A stretch of 64,000 nucleotides of DNA, from the NCBI RefSeq assembly GCF_023242315.1, contig NZ_JALLIY010000001.1, positions 1 to 64,000 on the forward strand. The letters are read 5' to 3'. The position numbers and the translations under genes were made by a program. The DNA is from Pseudomonas sp. MWU13-2105 (GTDB taxonomy: Bacteria; Pseudomonadota; Gammaproteobacteria; Pseudomonadales; Pseudomonadaceae). Numbering within the stretch: position 1 is the first letter of the stretch; each line of letters opens with the position of its first letter. The notes beneath the pieces were generated by a model that made no database searches, was not told the DNA's origin, and saw only the letters and a list, made by a program, of their open reading frames with translations. Shown one piece after another: positions 1 to 7,401 of this stretch.

Positions 1-60
1 GCCAACGCCGTTGCTGCCGACGGCTACGACAAGACCCCTGGCGCTGCTGCCATCAGCTAA
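1..60 (+). CDS. C-terminal tail of an unidentified protein (partial)
   Basis: Nineteen codons ending in TAA at 58-60 are read in frame 1; the rest of the gene lies to the left of the window. The visible residues are small and Ala/Gly rich (ANAVAADGYDKT... ending AAIS). That is not enough to name a family. The hairpin 19 bases downstream supports a real gene end. Confidence 0.55.
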   Translation, partial: ANAVAADGYDKTPGAAAIS

Positions 61-78
61 CCCGTCCGTTAGCCTTGC

Positions 79-98
79 AGCCCGGCTTCGGCCGGGCT
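79..98 (+). terminator. Rho-independent-type hairpin after the partial gene
   Basis: Perfect 8-bp stem agcccggc/gccgggct around a TTCG tetraloop. It is followed by tagtcattt, so the U-tract is poor. It lies 19 bases after the stop of the leftmost gene. Confidence 0.6.
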
Positions 99-151
99 TA
101 GTCATTTCTGGCGGGCAGAAATACAAAGCTTCCAGGCGATGAAGAACTCAA

Positions 152-179
152 GTGGCGAGCGGGCTTGCCCGCTCGCCAC
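152..179. repeat. REP-like inverted repeat
   Basis: Near-perfect inverted repeat gtggcgagcgggc/gcccgctcgccac. The core gagcgggcttgcccgctcgc recurs at 11503-11527 in this window, so it belongs to an interspersed family and is not just a local hairpin. Confidence 0.75.
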
Positions 180-269
180 AAGTGCGCGGCTATCCAACTA
201 TCGCATTTCAAAACCCGGCAACGCACACTGTGCACCTGCACTTCCATCCTGCCCGCGGAACCTCGAACC

Positions 270-893
270 ATGTCCGACGCTATCCACTACTACGAACCCG
301 CCAACGGCCACGGCCTGCCCCACGACCCGTTCAATGCCATCGTCGGCCCGCGGCCCATCGGCTGGATTTCCTCGCAGGATGCCCAAGGTCACCTGAACCT
401 GGCGCCCTACAGTTTTTTCAACGCGTTCAATTACATTCCGCCGATCGTCGGATTCGCCAGCGTCGGCCGCAAGGACAGCCTGAACAACATCGAACAAACC
501 GGTGAGTTCGCCTGGAACCTCGCCACCCGGCCCCTGGCCGAAGCCATGAACCAGAGTTGCGCGGCCGTGCCCGCCGAGGTCAACGAGTTCGAACTGGCCG
601 GCCTCACGCCTGCCGCCTCGCGAATCATCAAGGTACCGCGGGTACAGGAAAGCCCGGTATCATTCGAATGCAAGGTCACCCAGATCATTCAACTGCAACG
701 GGCGGATCGGGAATTGGTGCCCACCTGGCTGGTGCTCGGCGAAGTGGTCGCCGTGCATATCGCCAAGTGGCTGCTCAAGGACGGGATCTACGACACCGGC
801 GCCGCCGAGCCGATTCTGCGCGGCGGTGGTCCGGCGGATTACTTCCAGCTGGGCCCGGAAGCCCTGTTCAAGATGTACCGCCCACGCGCCTAG
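270..893 (+). CDS. Flavin reductase-like (FMN-binding split barrel) family protein
   Basis: 207 residues. The N-terminal half has the flavin reductase-like domain pattern: an early FNAIVGPRPIGWISS segment, then NLAPYSFFNAFNYIPP, then IEQTGEFAWNLA. These residues line the FMN site in this family. Such proteins are cytosolic and either reduce flavin for a partner oxygenase or act as flavin-dependent reductases; no partner is adjacent. ATG at 270 is preceded by gcgga at 255-259. A longer frame reaches back to 165 but would translate the REP-like repeat, so the internal ATG is preferred. Substrate unknown. Confidence 0.85.
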   Translation: MSDAIHYYEPANGHGLPHDPFNAIVGPRPIGWISSQDAQGHLNLAPYSFFNAFNYIPPIVGFASVGRKDSLNNIEQTGEFAWNLATRPLAEAMNQSCAAVPAEVNEFELAGLTPAASRIIKVPRVQESPVSFECKVTQIIQLQRADRELVPTWLVLGEVVAVHIAKWLLKDGIYDTGAAEPILRGGGPADYFQLGPEALFKMYRPRA

Positions 894-910
894 CGGCCCG
901 CGCACGTCCT

Positions 911-995
911 TGTAGGAGCCAGCTTGCTGGCGATGAGGCCCTTGAGCCTTGCCGCGCCCATCCGCATGCCATCGCCGGCAAGCCGGCGCCTACAA
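911..995. repeat. REP doublet (REPIN-like)
   Basis: Starts tgtaggagccagcttgctgg and ends with the inverse arm gccggcaagccggcgcctaca. This is the two-REP, inverted arrangement common between Pseudomonas genes. It fills most of the gap between the flavin reductase-like gene and the small gene on the other strand. Confidence 0.8.
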
Positions 996-1027
996 AAACC
1001 GTGCCCCGCAGAGGATCAGTTGCAAAC

Positions 1028-1267
1028 CTAGGCGACAGACCAGCACAACTCAGCCTCTTCGTCGACATCGGCCAGTCGCGCAAGCTCCAGCGCGGCAGCC
1101 TCGTCGGCCTCGAAGGCGGTCTTGAACTTCTGTTCATCGAGTATTTTGTGAAACCGTGGCGCACCGGAACCGTCCAGGGCTTTCACGGCAATCGCCGCGC
1201 TATAACCGCCCTCACCGGGAACCACCGCCGAAACGGCTTCGAAGTGTGTGAATGCTTTACGTGCCAT
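1028..1267 (-). CDS. Small conserved hypothetical protein (79 aa)
   Basis: Begins MARKAFTHFEAVSAVVPGEGG and is acidic at the C-terminus (DEEAELCWSVA). I do not recognise a named family. It has no signal peptide or membrane segment. The ATG at 1267 is preferred over one 11 codons upstream because the upstream option would translate a perfect hairpin at 1278-1297. It follows the ABM monooxygenase gene by 42 bases on the same strand, so the two are probably co-transcribed. Confidence 0.65.
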   Translation of the reverse strand: MARKAFTHFEAVSAVVPGEGGYSAAIAVKALDGSGAPRFHKILDEQKFKTAFEADEAAALELARLADVDEEAELCWSVA

Positions 1268-1277
1268 GCCTGTTATC

Positions 1278-1297
1278 CCGGCCAATTGATTGGCCGG
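1278..1297. other. Perfect 9-bp-stem hairpin between two co-directional genes
   Basis: ccggccaat, a two-base centre, then attggccgg. On the minus strand it lies 12 bases after the stop of the ABM gene and about 10 bases before the start of the 79-aa gene. No U-tract follows. It could be a weak terminator, an mRNA-processing hairpin, or a structure that modulates translation of the downstream gene. Confidence 0.5.
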
Positions 1298-1309
1298 CAT
1301 TCTAAACCT

Positions 1310-1675
1310 TCAGCTGGCCAACTGCTGCAAGGCACCGGCACTGGACAGATGAAAATCACACTGGGCGCGGGCGGCGCTGACATCGCTGAAGGTATGGAAG
1401 TCGAAGCTGTCGACCACCAGTTCCTGGATCAGCTCGGCAAAGACCTGCATTACCGGGGTATTGAAGTAGGCCGTCATGGCCGGTTGGTTGACCCAGAACC
1501 CGGACACCAACCACAGGTCGGCATCGGCCAGGGAGTGTTGCAGGGAAAACTGCAGGCAACCAGGGGCCTCGCGGGAAGGTTCGATCAGGCTGCTCAGCCG
1601 TGCGCCCAGTTCGGCGGAACGCCCAGGGCGTGCACGAACGAAGGCCATGTGGCTGACGGGGATAGGCTTGGACAT
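1310..1675 (-). CDS. Putative quinol monooxygenase, ABM (antibiotic biosynthesis monooxygenase) domain
   Basis: 121 residues of one ferredoxin-like ABM domain: VSHMAFVRARPGRSAELG at the N-terminus, then REAPGCLQFSLQHS and DADLWLVSGFWVNQPAMTAYF. These are the usual REAPGC and E/F-W-N segments of small cofactor-independent monooxygenases such as YgiN. They oxidise quinols or detoxify reactive quinones in the cytosol. Start ATG at 1675 has a good ribosome site (gggag, 8-base spacing). It is divergent from the AraC-type regulator at 2018, which is a likely controller. Confidence 0.8.
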   Translation of the reverse strand: MSKPIPVSHMAFVRARPGRSAELGARLSSLIEPSREAPGCLQFSLQHSLADADLWLVSGFWVNQPAMTAYFNTPVMQVFAELIQELVVDSFDFHTFSDVSAARAQCDFHLSSAGALQQLAS

Positions 1676-2017
1676 GCGCGGCGCTCCCGAAGAGAAATTG
1701 TACTCGCTCGATCAGTGCGGGGACTGACGGCGACAGGAACAGAGATTAGAGCGTTTGCCGAGGGGGTCGTTAGTCGATTCCTGCCGCCTTATTGCACAAT
1801 CCTGCCGCACCAGCGATTCCCGCGAATGCCAATACCTGCGGCCGGCCCTGCCCCTGCCCACGGCGTTTTGAGCAACTTCACGGCCGCCAAGCGCCTGTAA
1901 CATGAGCGTCATATGAAAAGACGGCAGAATCAGGCAAGAATTGCGCAGTATTGTCCTGGCGTTGCGGATTGCCCAAACTTAAGCTTGCCGCATTCGCAAT
2001 CACCTCCAGGGCCCGCC
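1676..2017. promoter_or_regulatory. Divergent intergenic region between the ABM gene and the AraC-type regulator
   Basis: 342 bases with no convincing gene. A 66-codon minus-strand frame at 1712-1912 has Arg/Cys/Ser-rich composition unlike a protein. The region must hold promoters for both flanking genes. I see no clear palindromic operator. Confidence 0.45.
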
Positions 2018-2947
2018 ATGTCCTTGCTCGATCAACCCCAAGTCCCCCTGCCGGTCGAAATGGAAAAGCTGCGCGCGGAACTGGCCGAGATCATCTGCCG
2101 CAACACCGGTGAAGACGGTAGCTACGCCACTGCGGTAGGCTCGCTGCACCTGTCGCGCCATAGCCAGCCCCACGAGTTCTCCCCGGTACTGGCCCAGCCG
2201 GCCCTGTGCGTCATGGCCCAGGGTCGCAAGGAAGTGCGCCTGGGGGACGAGAACTTTGTCTACGACCCGCTGAACTACATGGTGGTCTCGGTTTCCATGC
2301 CGATCTGCGGGCGGATCGCCAGTGTCTCGCCGCAACACCCGATCCTCGCCTTGCGCGTGGATATCGATCCGGCCGAAATCAGTGCCTTGATTGCCGAGGC
2401 CGGGCCCATGGGCGTGCCCAGCCGGCCGACCGGGCGCGGCTTGTATGTGGAGCGCCTGGACACGCAGATGTTCGATGCCCTGCTGCGCCTGACCCGCCTG
2501 CTCGACAGCCCGAAAGACATCAACATGCTCGCGCCGCTGATCCGCCGGGAAATTCTCTATCGATTGCTGCGCAGCCCGCAGGGTTACCGGCTGTATGAGA
2601 TCGCCATCGCCAACAGCCAGAGCCATCGGGTCAGCCAGGCGATCAAGTGGTTGAACGGTCATTTCGAGCAACCGCTGCGCATCGACAGCCTGGCCCGCGA
2701 GGCCAACCTGAGCGTGTCGACCCTGCACCACCGGTTCAAGGCGATGACCTCCATGAGCCCCTTGCAGTACCAGAAGCAACTGCGCCTGCAAGAGGCGCGG
2801 CGGCTGATGCTGCTCGAAGGCCTGGACGCCTCGGCGGCGGGCTACCGCGTGGGCTATGAAAGCCCTTCGCAGTTCAGCCGCGAATACAGCCGGCTGTTCG
2901 GCGCGCCGCCGCTGCGCGACCTGGCGCGATTGCGCCTGAGTGTCTAG
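2018..2947 (+). CDS. AraC-family transcriptional regulator
   Basis: 309 residues. Residues ~20-190 match the AraC N-terminal ligand domain of the PF06719 type (HEFSPVLAQPALCVMAQGRKEV, then a cupin-like stretch). The C-terminal ~100 residues hold two helix-turn-helix motifs (IDSLAREANLSVSTLHHRFKA and AAGYRVGYESPSQFSREYSR, the AraC signature). ATG at 2018 is chosen because a longer frame back to 1913 has non-protein-like sequence; the MSLLDQPQVPL start is typical. It lies divergent from the ABM monooxygenase and probably regulates it. Confidence 0.88.
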   Translation: MSLLDQPQVPLPVEMEKLRAELAEIICRNTGEDGSYATAVGSLHLSRHSQPHEFSPVLAQPALCVMAQGRKEVRLGDENFVYDPLNYMVVSVSMPICGRIASVSPQHPILALRVDIDPAEISALIAEAGPMGVPSRPTGRGLYVERLDTQMFDALLRLTRLLDSPKDINMLAPLIRREILYRLLRSPQGYRLYEIAIANSQSHRVSQAIKWLNGHFEQPLRIDSLAREANLSVSTLHHRFKAMTSMSPLQYQKQLRLQEARRLMLLEGLDASAAGYRVGYESPSQFSREYSRLFGAPPLRDLARLRLSV

Positions 2948-2950
2948 GCG

Positions 2951-4009
2951 CTAGGCGGCCAGTACACGACAGGCCTCTGCCGGGATCGTCACCGAGACCC
3001 TGTGCCCCACTCCCACGCCGCTGCCCTGGCATGGCGTGCTCAATGCCGTGAACGACACGCCGGAGCACTCGACAATGGTTTCAATGGTCGAGCCGATATC
3101 GCGGACGAAGATCACCGTGCCGAGCAGGCGATTACTGCCTGCAGTCGCCTCGGGCGCGGAGAGTTGCAGGTCCTCCGGACGCACCAGCATCCGCACCTGC
3201 TTGCCGGTCTCGACAGCGGCACTGCCCGGCACCTCGATGCTCTCGCCCCCCGGTAGCCCGACCCGCCCGCCGCCCAGCACGGTGGCCGGAAAGATATTGC
3301 CCGAGCCGATAAAGTCGGCGACGAACTCGTTGGCCGGGTGCCGATAGATCTCGATGGGCGTGCCCACCTGCTGCACCCGGTGCTCGCCCAGCACCACCAC
3401 GATATCGGCCATGGTCATGGCCTCACGCTGGTCGTGGGTGACCATGATGGTGGTGATGTTCAGACGCTGTTGCAGTTGGCGGATTTCCACCTGCATCGAT
3501 TCGCGCAACTTGGCGTCCAGCGCCGACAGCGGCTCATCGAGCAACAGGAGCTTGGGCCGCGCGGCAATCGCCCGGGCAATCGCCACCCGTTGGCGCTGCC
3601 CACCGGAGAGCTTGGACACCGGCCGGTCGAGCATCTCGCTCAGTTGAATCAGTTGCAGCAGCTCGACCACCCGCGCCTGCTGTTCGGCCTTGCCGACCCC
3701 ACGCAGTTTCAGCGGATAGGCGATATTTTCGCCCACGGTCATGTGCGGAAACAGCGCCAGGGACTGGAACACCATGCCGAAGTTGCGCAGATGCGCCGGG
3801 GTCTGGCCGATGTCCTCGCCATCCAGGCGGATCTCGCCGCCACTGAGGGTTTCCAGGCCAGCGATCATCCGCAGCAAGGTGGTCTTGCCGCACCCCGAAG
3901 GGCCGAGGAAACACACCAGTTTGCCCTCGGGCAGGTGCAGATTGACGTCCTTTACCGCACAGGCCATGCCGTAGTGCTTTTCGACGTTTTCCAGAATCAG
4001 TCCAGTCAT
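2951..4009 (-). CDS. ABC transporter ATP-binding protein, spermidine/putrescine (PotA) type
   Basis: 352 residues. Walker A GPSGCGKTT at 36-44, Q-loop NFGMVFQSLALFPHMTV, signature LSGGQRQRVAIARA, Walker B LLLLDEPLSALD, and H-loop TIMVTHDQREA. The C-terminal ~110 residues form a TOBE regulatory domain (MLVRPEDLQLS). It energises import through the two permeases encoded upstream and is the last gene of the minus-strand operon. A gaggt ribosome site precedes ATG 4009. The substrate cannot be read from this subunit; a polyamine or guanidino compound is inferred from context. Confidence 0.9.
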   Translation of the reverse strand: MTGLILENVEKHYGMACAVKDVNLHLPEGKLVCFLGPSGCGKTTLLRMIAGLETLSGGEIRLDGEDIGQTPAHLRNFGMVFQSLALFPHMTVGENIAYPLKLRGVGKAEQQARVVELLQLIQLSEMLDRPVSKLSGGQRQRVAIARAIAARPKLLLLDEPLSALDAKLRESMQVEIRQLQQRLNITTIMVTHDQREAMTMADIVVVLGEHRVQQVGTPIEIYRHPANEFVADFIGSGNIFPATVLGGGRVGLPGGESIEVPGSAAVETGKQVRMLVRPEDLQLSAPEATAGSNRLLGTVIFVRDIGSTIETIVECSGVSFTALSTPCQGSGVGVGHRVSVTIPAEACRVLAA

Positions 4010-4027
4010 GTTGCTTACCTCAAGAAA

Positions 4028-4876
4028 TCAGAAGGAAACGCCGCCTTCGCCCACCAGCTTCTCCAACGCCCAGATCAGGACGAAGTCGATCAGCACGATC
4101 AGCACGGCAAAGGAAAAAACAGTGGGGTCCAGCGACGAGACGGTGCGGCTGTACATCCAGATCGGCACGGTCATCACGTCGATGGTGTAGAGGAAATAGG
4201 TCACGGTGAATTCGTTGAACGAGACGATGAACGCCAACAGCATCCCGGCGAGAATCCCCGACTTCATCAACGGCACCACCACATCGAGGATCGCCCGCTG
4301 CGGTGAAGCGCCGAGCATCTGCGCGGCCTCCTCGACCTCGCTGCCGATGGACAGCATGGCCGCCGTGCAGTTCTTCACCACGAAGGGCAAGGCCAGGATC
4401 ACATGGGCGATCACCAGTCGCGAGAAGCTCATCTGGAACGGCAGGCTGTCGAACACCAGCAGCAAGGCCAAGCCCAGCACCACCATCGGAAACACCAGGG
4501 GCAGGGACATCAGTTGCAGCGCCACGGCCTTGCCACGAAACTCGCAGCGCACCAGCGCATAGGCGGCGGGCACTGCCACCAGGGTCGCGAAGACCATGGT
4601 CAGGCAAGCCACCAGCAGGCTGGTGGTCATCGCCTTGCCCAGGCTCAGCACATCGCTGCTATCGGGTGAGACGAAGGTCTGCCAGGCCGCGCGATACCAT
4701 TGCAGGCTGTAGCTGCTGGGCGGGAAGTCAAGGTTCGAGGCGCCACTGAAGGACATGACGATCATGGTCAGGATCGGCAGCACCGCCAGCAGCAGGATGA
4801 TCCCCGAAAGAATCCCGGCGAAGCGTCCGGTCTCCCCCGGCAGGATCGACAGGCGTTTGTGCGACAACAGGCTCAT
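4028..4876 (-). CDS. ABC transporter permease, PotC type
   Basis: 282 residues with about six membrane segments and the inner-membrane permease EAA motif region (EVEEAAQMLGASPQRAILDVVVPLMKSG, shown here only as its position near residue 185). Belongs to the PotC/CysW-type permease family. Its start overlaps the end of the preceding permease by 4 bases (ATGA), which implies translational coupling. It pairs with the PotB-type permease to form the membrane channel. Confidence 0.88.
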   Translation of the reverse strand: MSLLSHKRLSILPGETGRFAGILSGIILLLAVLPILTMIVMSFSGASNLDFPPSSYSLQWYRAAWQTFVSPDSSDVLSLGKAMTTSLLVACLTMVFATLVAVPAAYALVRCEFRGKAVALQLMSLPLVFPMVVLGLALLLVFDSLPFQMSFSRLVIAHVILALPFVVKNCTAAMLSIGSEVEEAAQMLGASPQRAILDVVVPLMKSGILAGMLLAFIVSFNEFTVTYFLYTIDVMTVPIWMYSRTVSSLDPTVFSFAVLIVLIDFVLIWALEKLVGEGGVSF

Positions 4877-5781
4877 TGGCAGGACTCCAGCATCCGGCGC
4901 CGACGGCCGGTGACGTATTCGGACAGGGTCATGATCGCCAGGGTGGTGATGATCAGCACCACGCCGGCCGCCGAGGCCGCCGGCCAGTTCATCAGCGGGG
5001 CGATCTGGTCATGGACCATCACCGCCAGCATCGGCACGCGCCGACCGCCCAGCAGCAAGGGCACGACAAAGCTGCTGGCGTTGTAGGCGAACACCAGGGT
5101 CGCGCCGGTGATGATGCCCGGCAGGCTCATCGGCAAGACCACCTGGCGAAACACCTGGAAACGGCTGGCGCCAAGGGTTGCGGCGGCCTCTTCATAGGTG
5201 CGCGCGACACCGCGCATGGCGCTGGCGATCGGCAATACCGCGAGGGGAAAAGCGGTTTGCACCAAGCCCATCAGCACACCGTTCTGGTTGTACAACAGCA
5301 TGATCGGGCGTTTGATCAGGCCCAGGCCCATCAGTGCCTGGTTGAGCATGCCGCCGGGACCGAGGATCACCAGCCAGCCGTAGCTTTGCAGCAACAGGTT
5401 GACCAGCAGCGGCAGGAGCACCGCGGCGAGGAAGATCCGCCGCAGAAACGGCGAGGTCAGGCGCGACATGGTGTAGGCCACCGGGATCGCCAGCAGCACC
5501 GCGATCACCGCGCTGAACAGCGCCAGGCGCAAGGTCAGCAGCAGCGACTTGAGGTAGTAGGGTTCCAGTAGCTGCGCATAGCTGGCGAGGCTGAAGCCGG
5601 TCCATTCGGCGCCTTTGGTGCCGACGCTCATGCGCAGCACCAGCAGGCTGGCAAGAATCAGCACGGCGAGAAACAGCATCGACGGCGAGAGGAAAAGCCA
5701 GGCCCGGGCGGTGGGCGAAATACCCGTTCGAGGACGCGGCAAAGCCACGCCGACCGGTCGGGCCAGAGGTTGGTGTTCCAT
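4873..5781 (-). CDS. ABC transporter permease, PotB type
   Basis: 302 residues, about six membrane helices. A cytoplasmic N-terminal ~30 residues (GVALPRPRTGIS) precede the first helix. The EAA loop is near residue 215 (TYEEAAATLGASRFQVFRQV). It is the first permease gene after a 194-base gap that holds a REPIN, so its expression relative to the binding protein gene may be set by that element. Confidence 0.88.
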   Translation of the reverse strand: MEHQPLARPVGVALPRPRTGISPTARAWLFLSPSMLFLAVLILASLLVLRMSVGTKGAEWTGFSLASYAQLLEPYYLKSLLLTLRLALFSAVIAVLLAIPVAYTMSRLTSPFLRRIFLAAVLLPLLVNLLLQSYGWLVILGPGGMLNQALMGLGLIKRPIMLLYNQNGVLMGLVQTAFPLAVLPIASAMRGVARTYEEAAATLGASRFQVFRQVVLPMSLPGIITGATLVFAYNASSFVVPLLLGGRRVPMLAVMVHDQIAPLMNWPAASAAGVVLIITTLAIMTLSEYVTGRRRRMLESCQ

Positions 5782-5862
5782 AGAAAGAGTCTCGACTGAG
5801 AGAAATCATCAACAAGCCAGGCGCCAGGAGGACGCGCTTGATCATCAGGATTAAACGCGGCC

Positions 5863-5940
5863 CTTGTGGGAGCGGAGCTTGCCCGCGAAGCTTTTGGCGT
5901 CCTCAAGGACGCCTTCGCCGGCAAGCCAGGCTCCCACAAG
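5863..5940. repeat. REPIN (two inverted REP arms) between binding-protein and permease genes
   Basis: Arms cttgtgggagcggagcttgc and the inverse ending ggctcccacaag enclose an inner hairpin ggcgtcctcaaggacgcc. It is located in the transcribed spacer of the ABC transporter operon. Confidence 0.85.
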
Positions 5941-5975
5941 GTTGTGCGGCGATCAGACCTGGCGCTACCGCAACC

Positions 5976-7079
5976 TCAGGACGAAAAGATTTCCGTATAG
6001 CGGCGAATCCACTGGTCATGCACCGTCGCCAGGAAGGCGTTGTCGTGCATGATGGCTTTCTCGGCGATCTGTTCCGGCGTCAGGATGTACGGGCTCTTGC
6101 GCGCCTCGGCGGAGATGATCGCCTTGGCGTTGACCGGACCATTGAAGATGTCTTCGGCCATCTTGCCCTGCACCAGCGGGTCGAGCGAATGGTCGATAAA
6201 GGCGTAGGCCAGGTCGGTATCGCCAGGACGATTCTTCGGCATCACCGAGAGCATCAGGTCGGTGTAGAAGCCCTCCTTCATGCCGAAGGTGGCACCCAGG
6301 CCGTAGGCCGGATCACGGATCTGTTTCGGAAAGAACGCCGGCGCATACAGGCCACCCAGGTCCAGCGAACCGGTGCGGAACAGTTCGGCGATCTGGTTGG
6401 GGTTTTCCCCGAGGGTGACCACGCGGTCCTTGAGCTCGGCGAGCTTCTTGAAGCCCGGCTCGATGTTGTGTTCGTCACCGCCGGCCAGCTTGGCGGCGAT
6501 GATGATCAGGTCCATGGCCTCGGTCCAGTTCGGCGGCGGCAGGAACAGGTTGCTGGCGAAGTCCTTGTCCCATAGCGCCGCGTAGCTGTCCGGCGCCTCT
6601 TTCACGGTGCGGGTGCTGTAGACCAGGCTGTTGCACCAGAGCAGATAGCCGATGCCGTGGCCGTTGGCCCCGGTGCGGTATTTTTCCGGCACGTCGACCA
6701 GGTTCGGGATGCGGTTCAGATCGGGTTTTTCCAGCAGCCCGGCGGCGGCCAAGCCTTCGGCGCCGACACCGGCCAGGGTGATGATGTCGTACTGCGGACG
6801 ATCACCGCCGGCCTTGAGCTTGGCGACCATTTCCGAGGTGCTGCCGGTGCGGTCGGCGATGACCTTGGCGCCGGTCTTGGCCTCGAAAGTCGCGGCGATA
6901 TTGCGCAGGGCGGCGAGGCCGGTGTCATCGGACCAGGTCAGCAACTTCAGGGTCTTGCCCTGGAAGCGGGTGTCGCTGGCATTGGCCCGGATAAACGGCA
7001 TGCTCATGGCGGCCGCGGCCACCGAAGCGACACCCACGGTCTTGATGAACTGTCTTCTGTTCAGGTCGTACTGGCCCAT
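5976..7079 (-). CDS. Periplasmic extracellular solute-binding protein, PotD type, with Tat signal
   Basis: 367 residues. The N-terminus MGQYDLNRRQFIKTVGVASV carries a twin-arginine motif (RRQFIK) then a hydrophobic stretch, so export by Tat is likely, which is unusual for this family. The mature protein has the family pattern KTLKLLTWSDDTGLAALR and YDIITLAGVGAEGLAAAGLL. It delivers the substrate to the PotB/C-type permeases encoded downstream. A gggag ribosome site precedes ATG 7079. It lies downstream of the aldehyde dehydrogenase gene after a 322-base gap, so it may have its own promoter. Confidence 0.9.
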   Translation of the reverse strand: MGQYDLNRRQFIKTVGVASVAAAAMSMPFIRANASDTRFQGKTLKLLTWSDDTGLAALRNIAATFEAKTGAKVIADRTGSTSEMVAKLKAGGDRPQYDIITLAGVGAEGLAAAGLLEKPDLNRIPNLVDVPEKYRTGANGHGIGYLLWCNSLVYSTRTVKEAPDSYAALWDKDFASNLFLPPPNWTEAMDLIIIAAKLAGGDEHNIEPGFKKLAELKDRVVTLGENPNQIAELFRTGSLDLGGLYAPAFFPKQIRDPAYGLGATFGMKEGFYTDLMLSVMPKNRPGDTDLAYAFIDHSLDPLVQGKMAEDIFNGPVNAKAIISAEARKSPYILTPEQIAEKAIMHDNAFLATVHDQWIRRYTEIFSS

Positions 7080-7401
7080 TTCGGACTCCCTTTATTTTTT
7101 TAGATATGAGGTCGGTCGCAATGCGTGCAGCCGGTCTCCGATCTCGCTGGAGCCCCCGAGGACCGTGGGTCGAGGCTGAGTCGGCAGGTTCATCCTGAGG
7201 TCGCCCGGAACCGGCAACAATCGAAAGTTTGTCATTGAAGCCATGCGCCCGGCGCATGCCTCATTTCGAGGCATGCGCTGCCCTGTCAGGGACCAGACCG
7301 GTCCCAGGTCCAGACACAAAACACACAGGCACGACAAAACCCCGTAGGAGCCGGCAAGCCGGCATCTACAGGGTGTGCGCTGTCGTTAAAGTCCGCTCGC
7401 G
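7080..7401. promoter_or_regulatory. Intergenic region upstream of the solute-binding protein gene
   Basis: 322 bases with no gene. It holds a compact REP at 7344-7372 and GC-rich inverted stretches around 7238-7275 (gcgcccggcgcatgcc...gcatgcgc). The second half is plausible promoter DNA for the minus-strand transporter operon. I found no convincing -24/-12 or -35/-10 element. Confidence 0.45.
7344..7372. repeat. Single REP-like element
   Basis: gtaggagccggcaagccggc followed by atctacagg, a compact inverted repeat of the same family as the larger REPINs here. Confidence 0.65.

Noticed and set aside
557..1900. 447-codon plus-strand frame
   Set aside because: It runs through a REP, then antisense to the 79-aa and ABM genes; the sequence has no domain.
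1712..1912. 66-codon minus-strand frame in the AraC/ABM gap
   Set aside because: Arg/Cys/Ser-rich with no ribosome site or homology; treated as intergenic.
7115..7135. Possible sigma-54 promoter on the minus strand upstream of the binding protein gene
   Set aside because: GCACG and TTGC are present but only two bases apart, not four, so the -24/-12 spacing fails.
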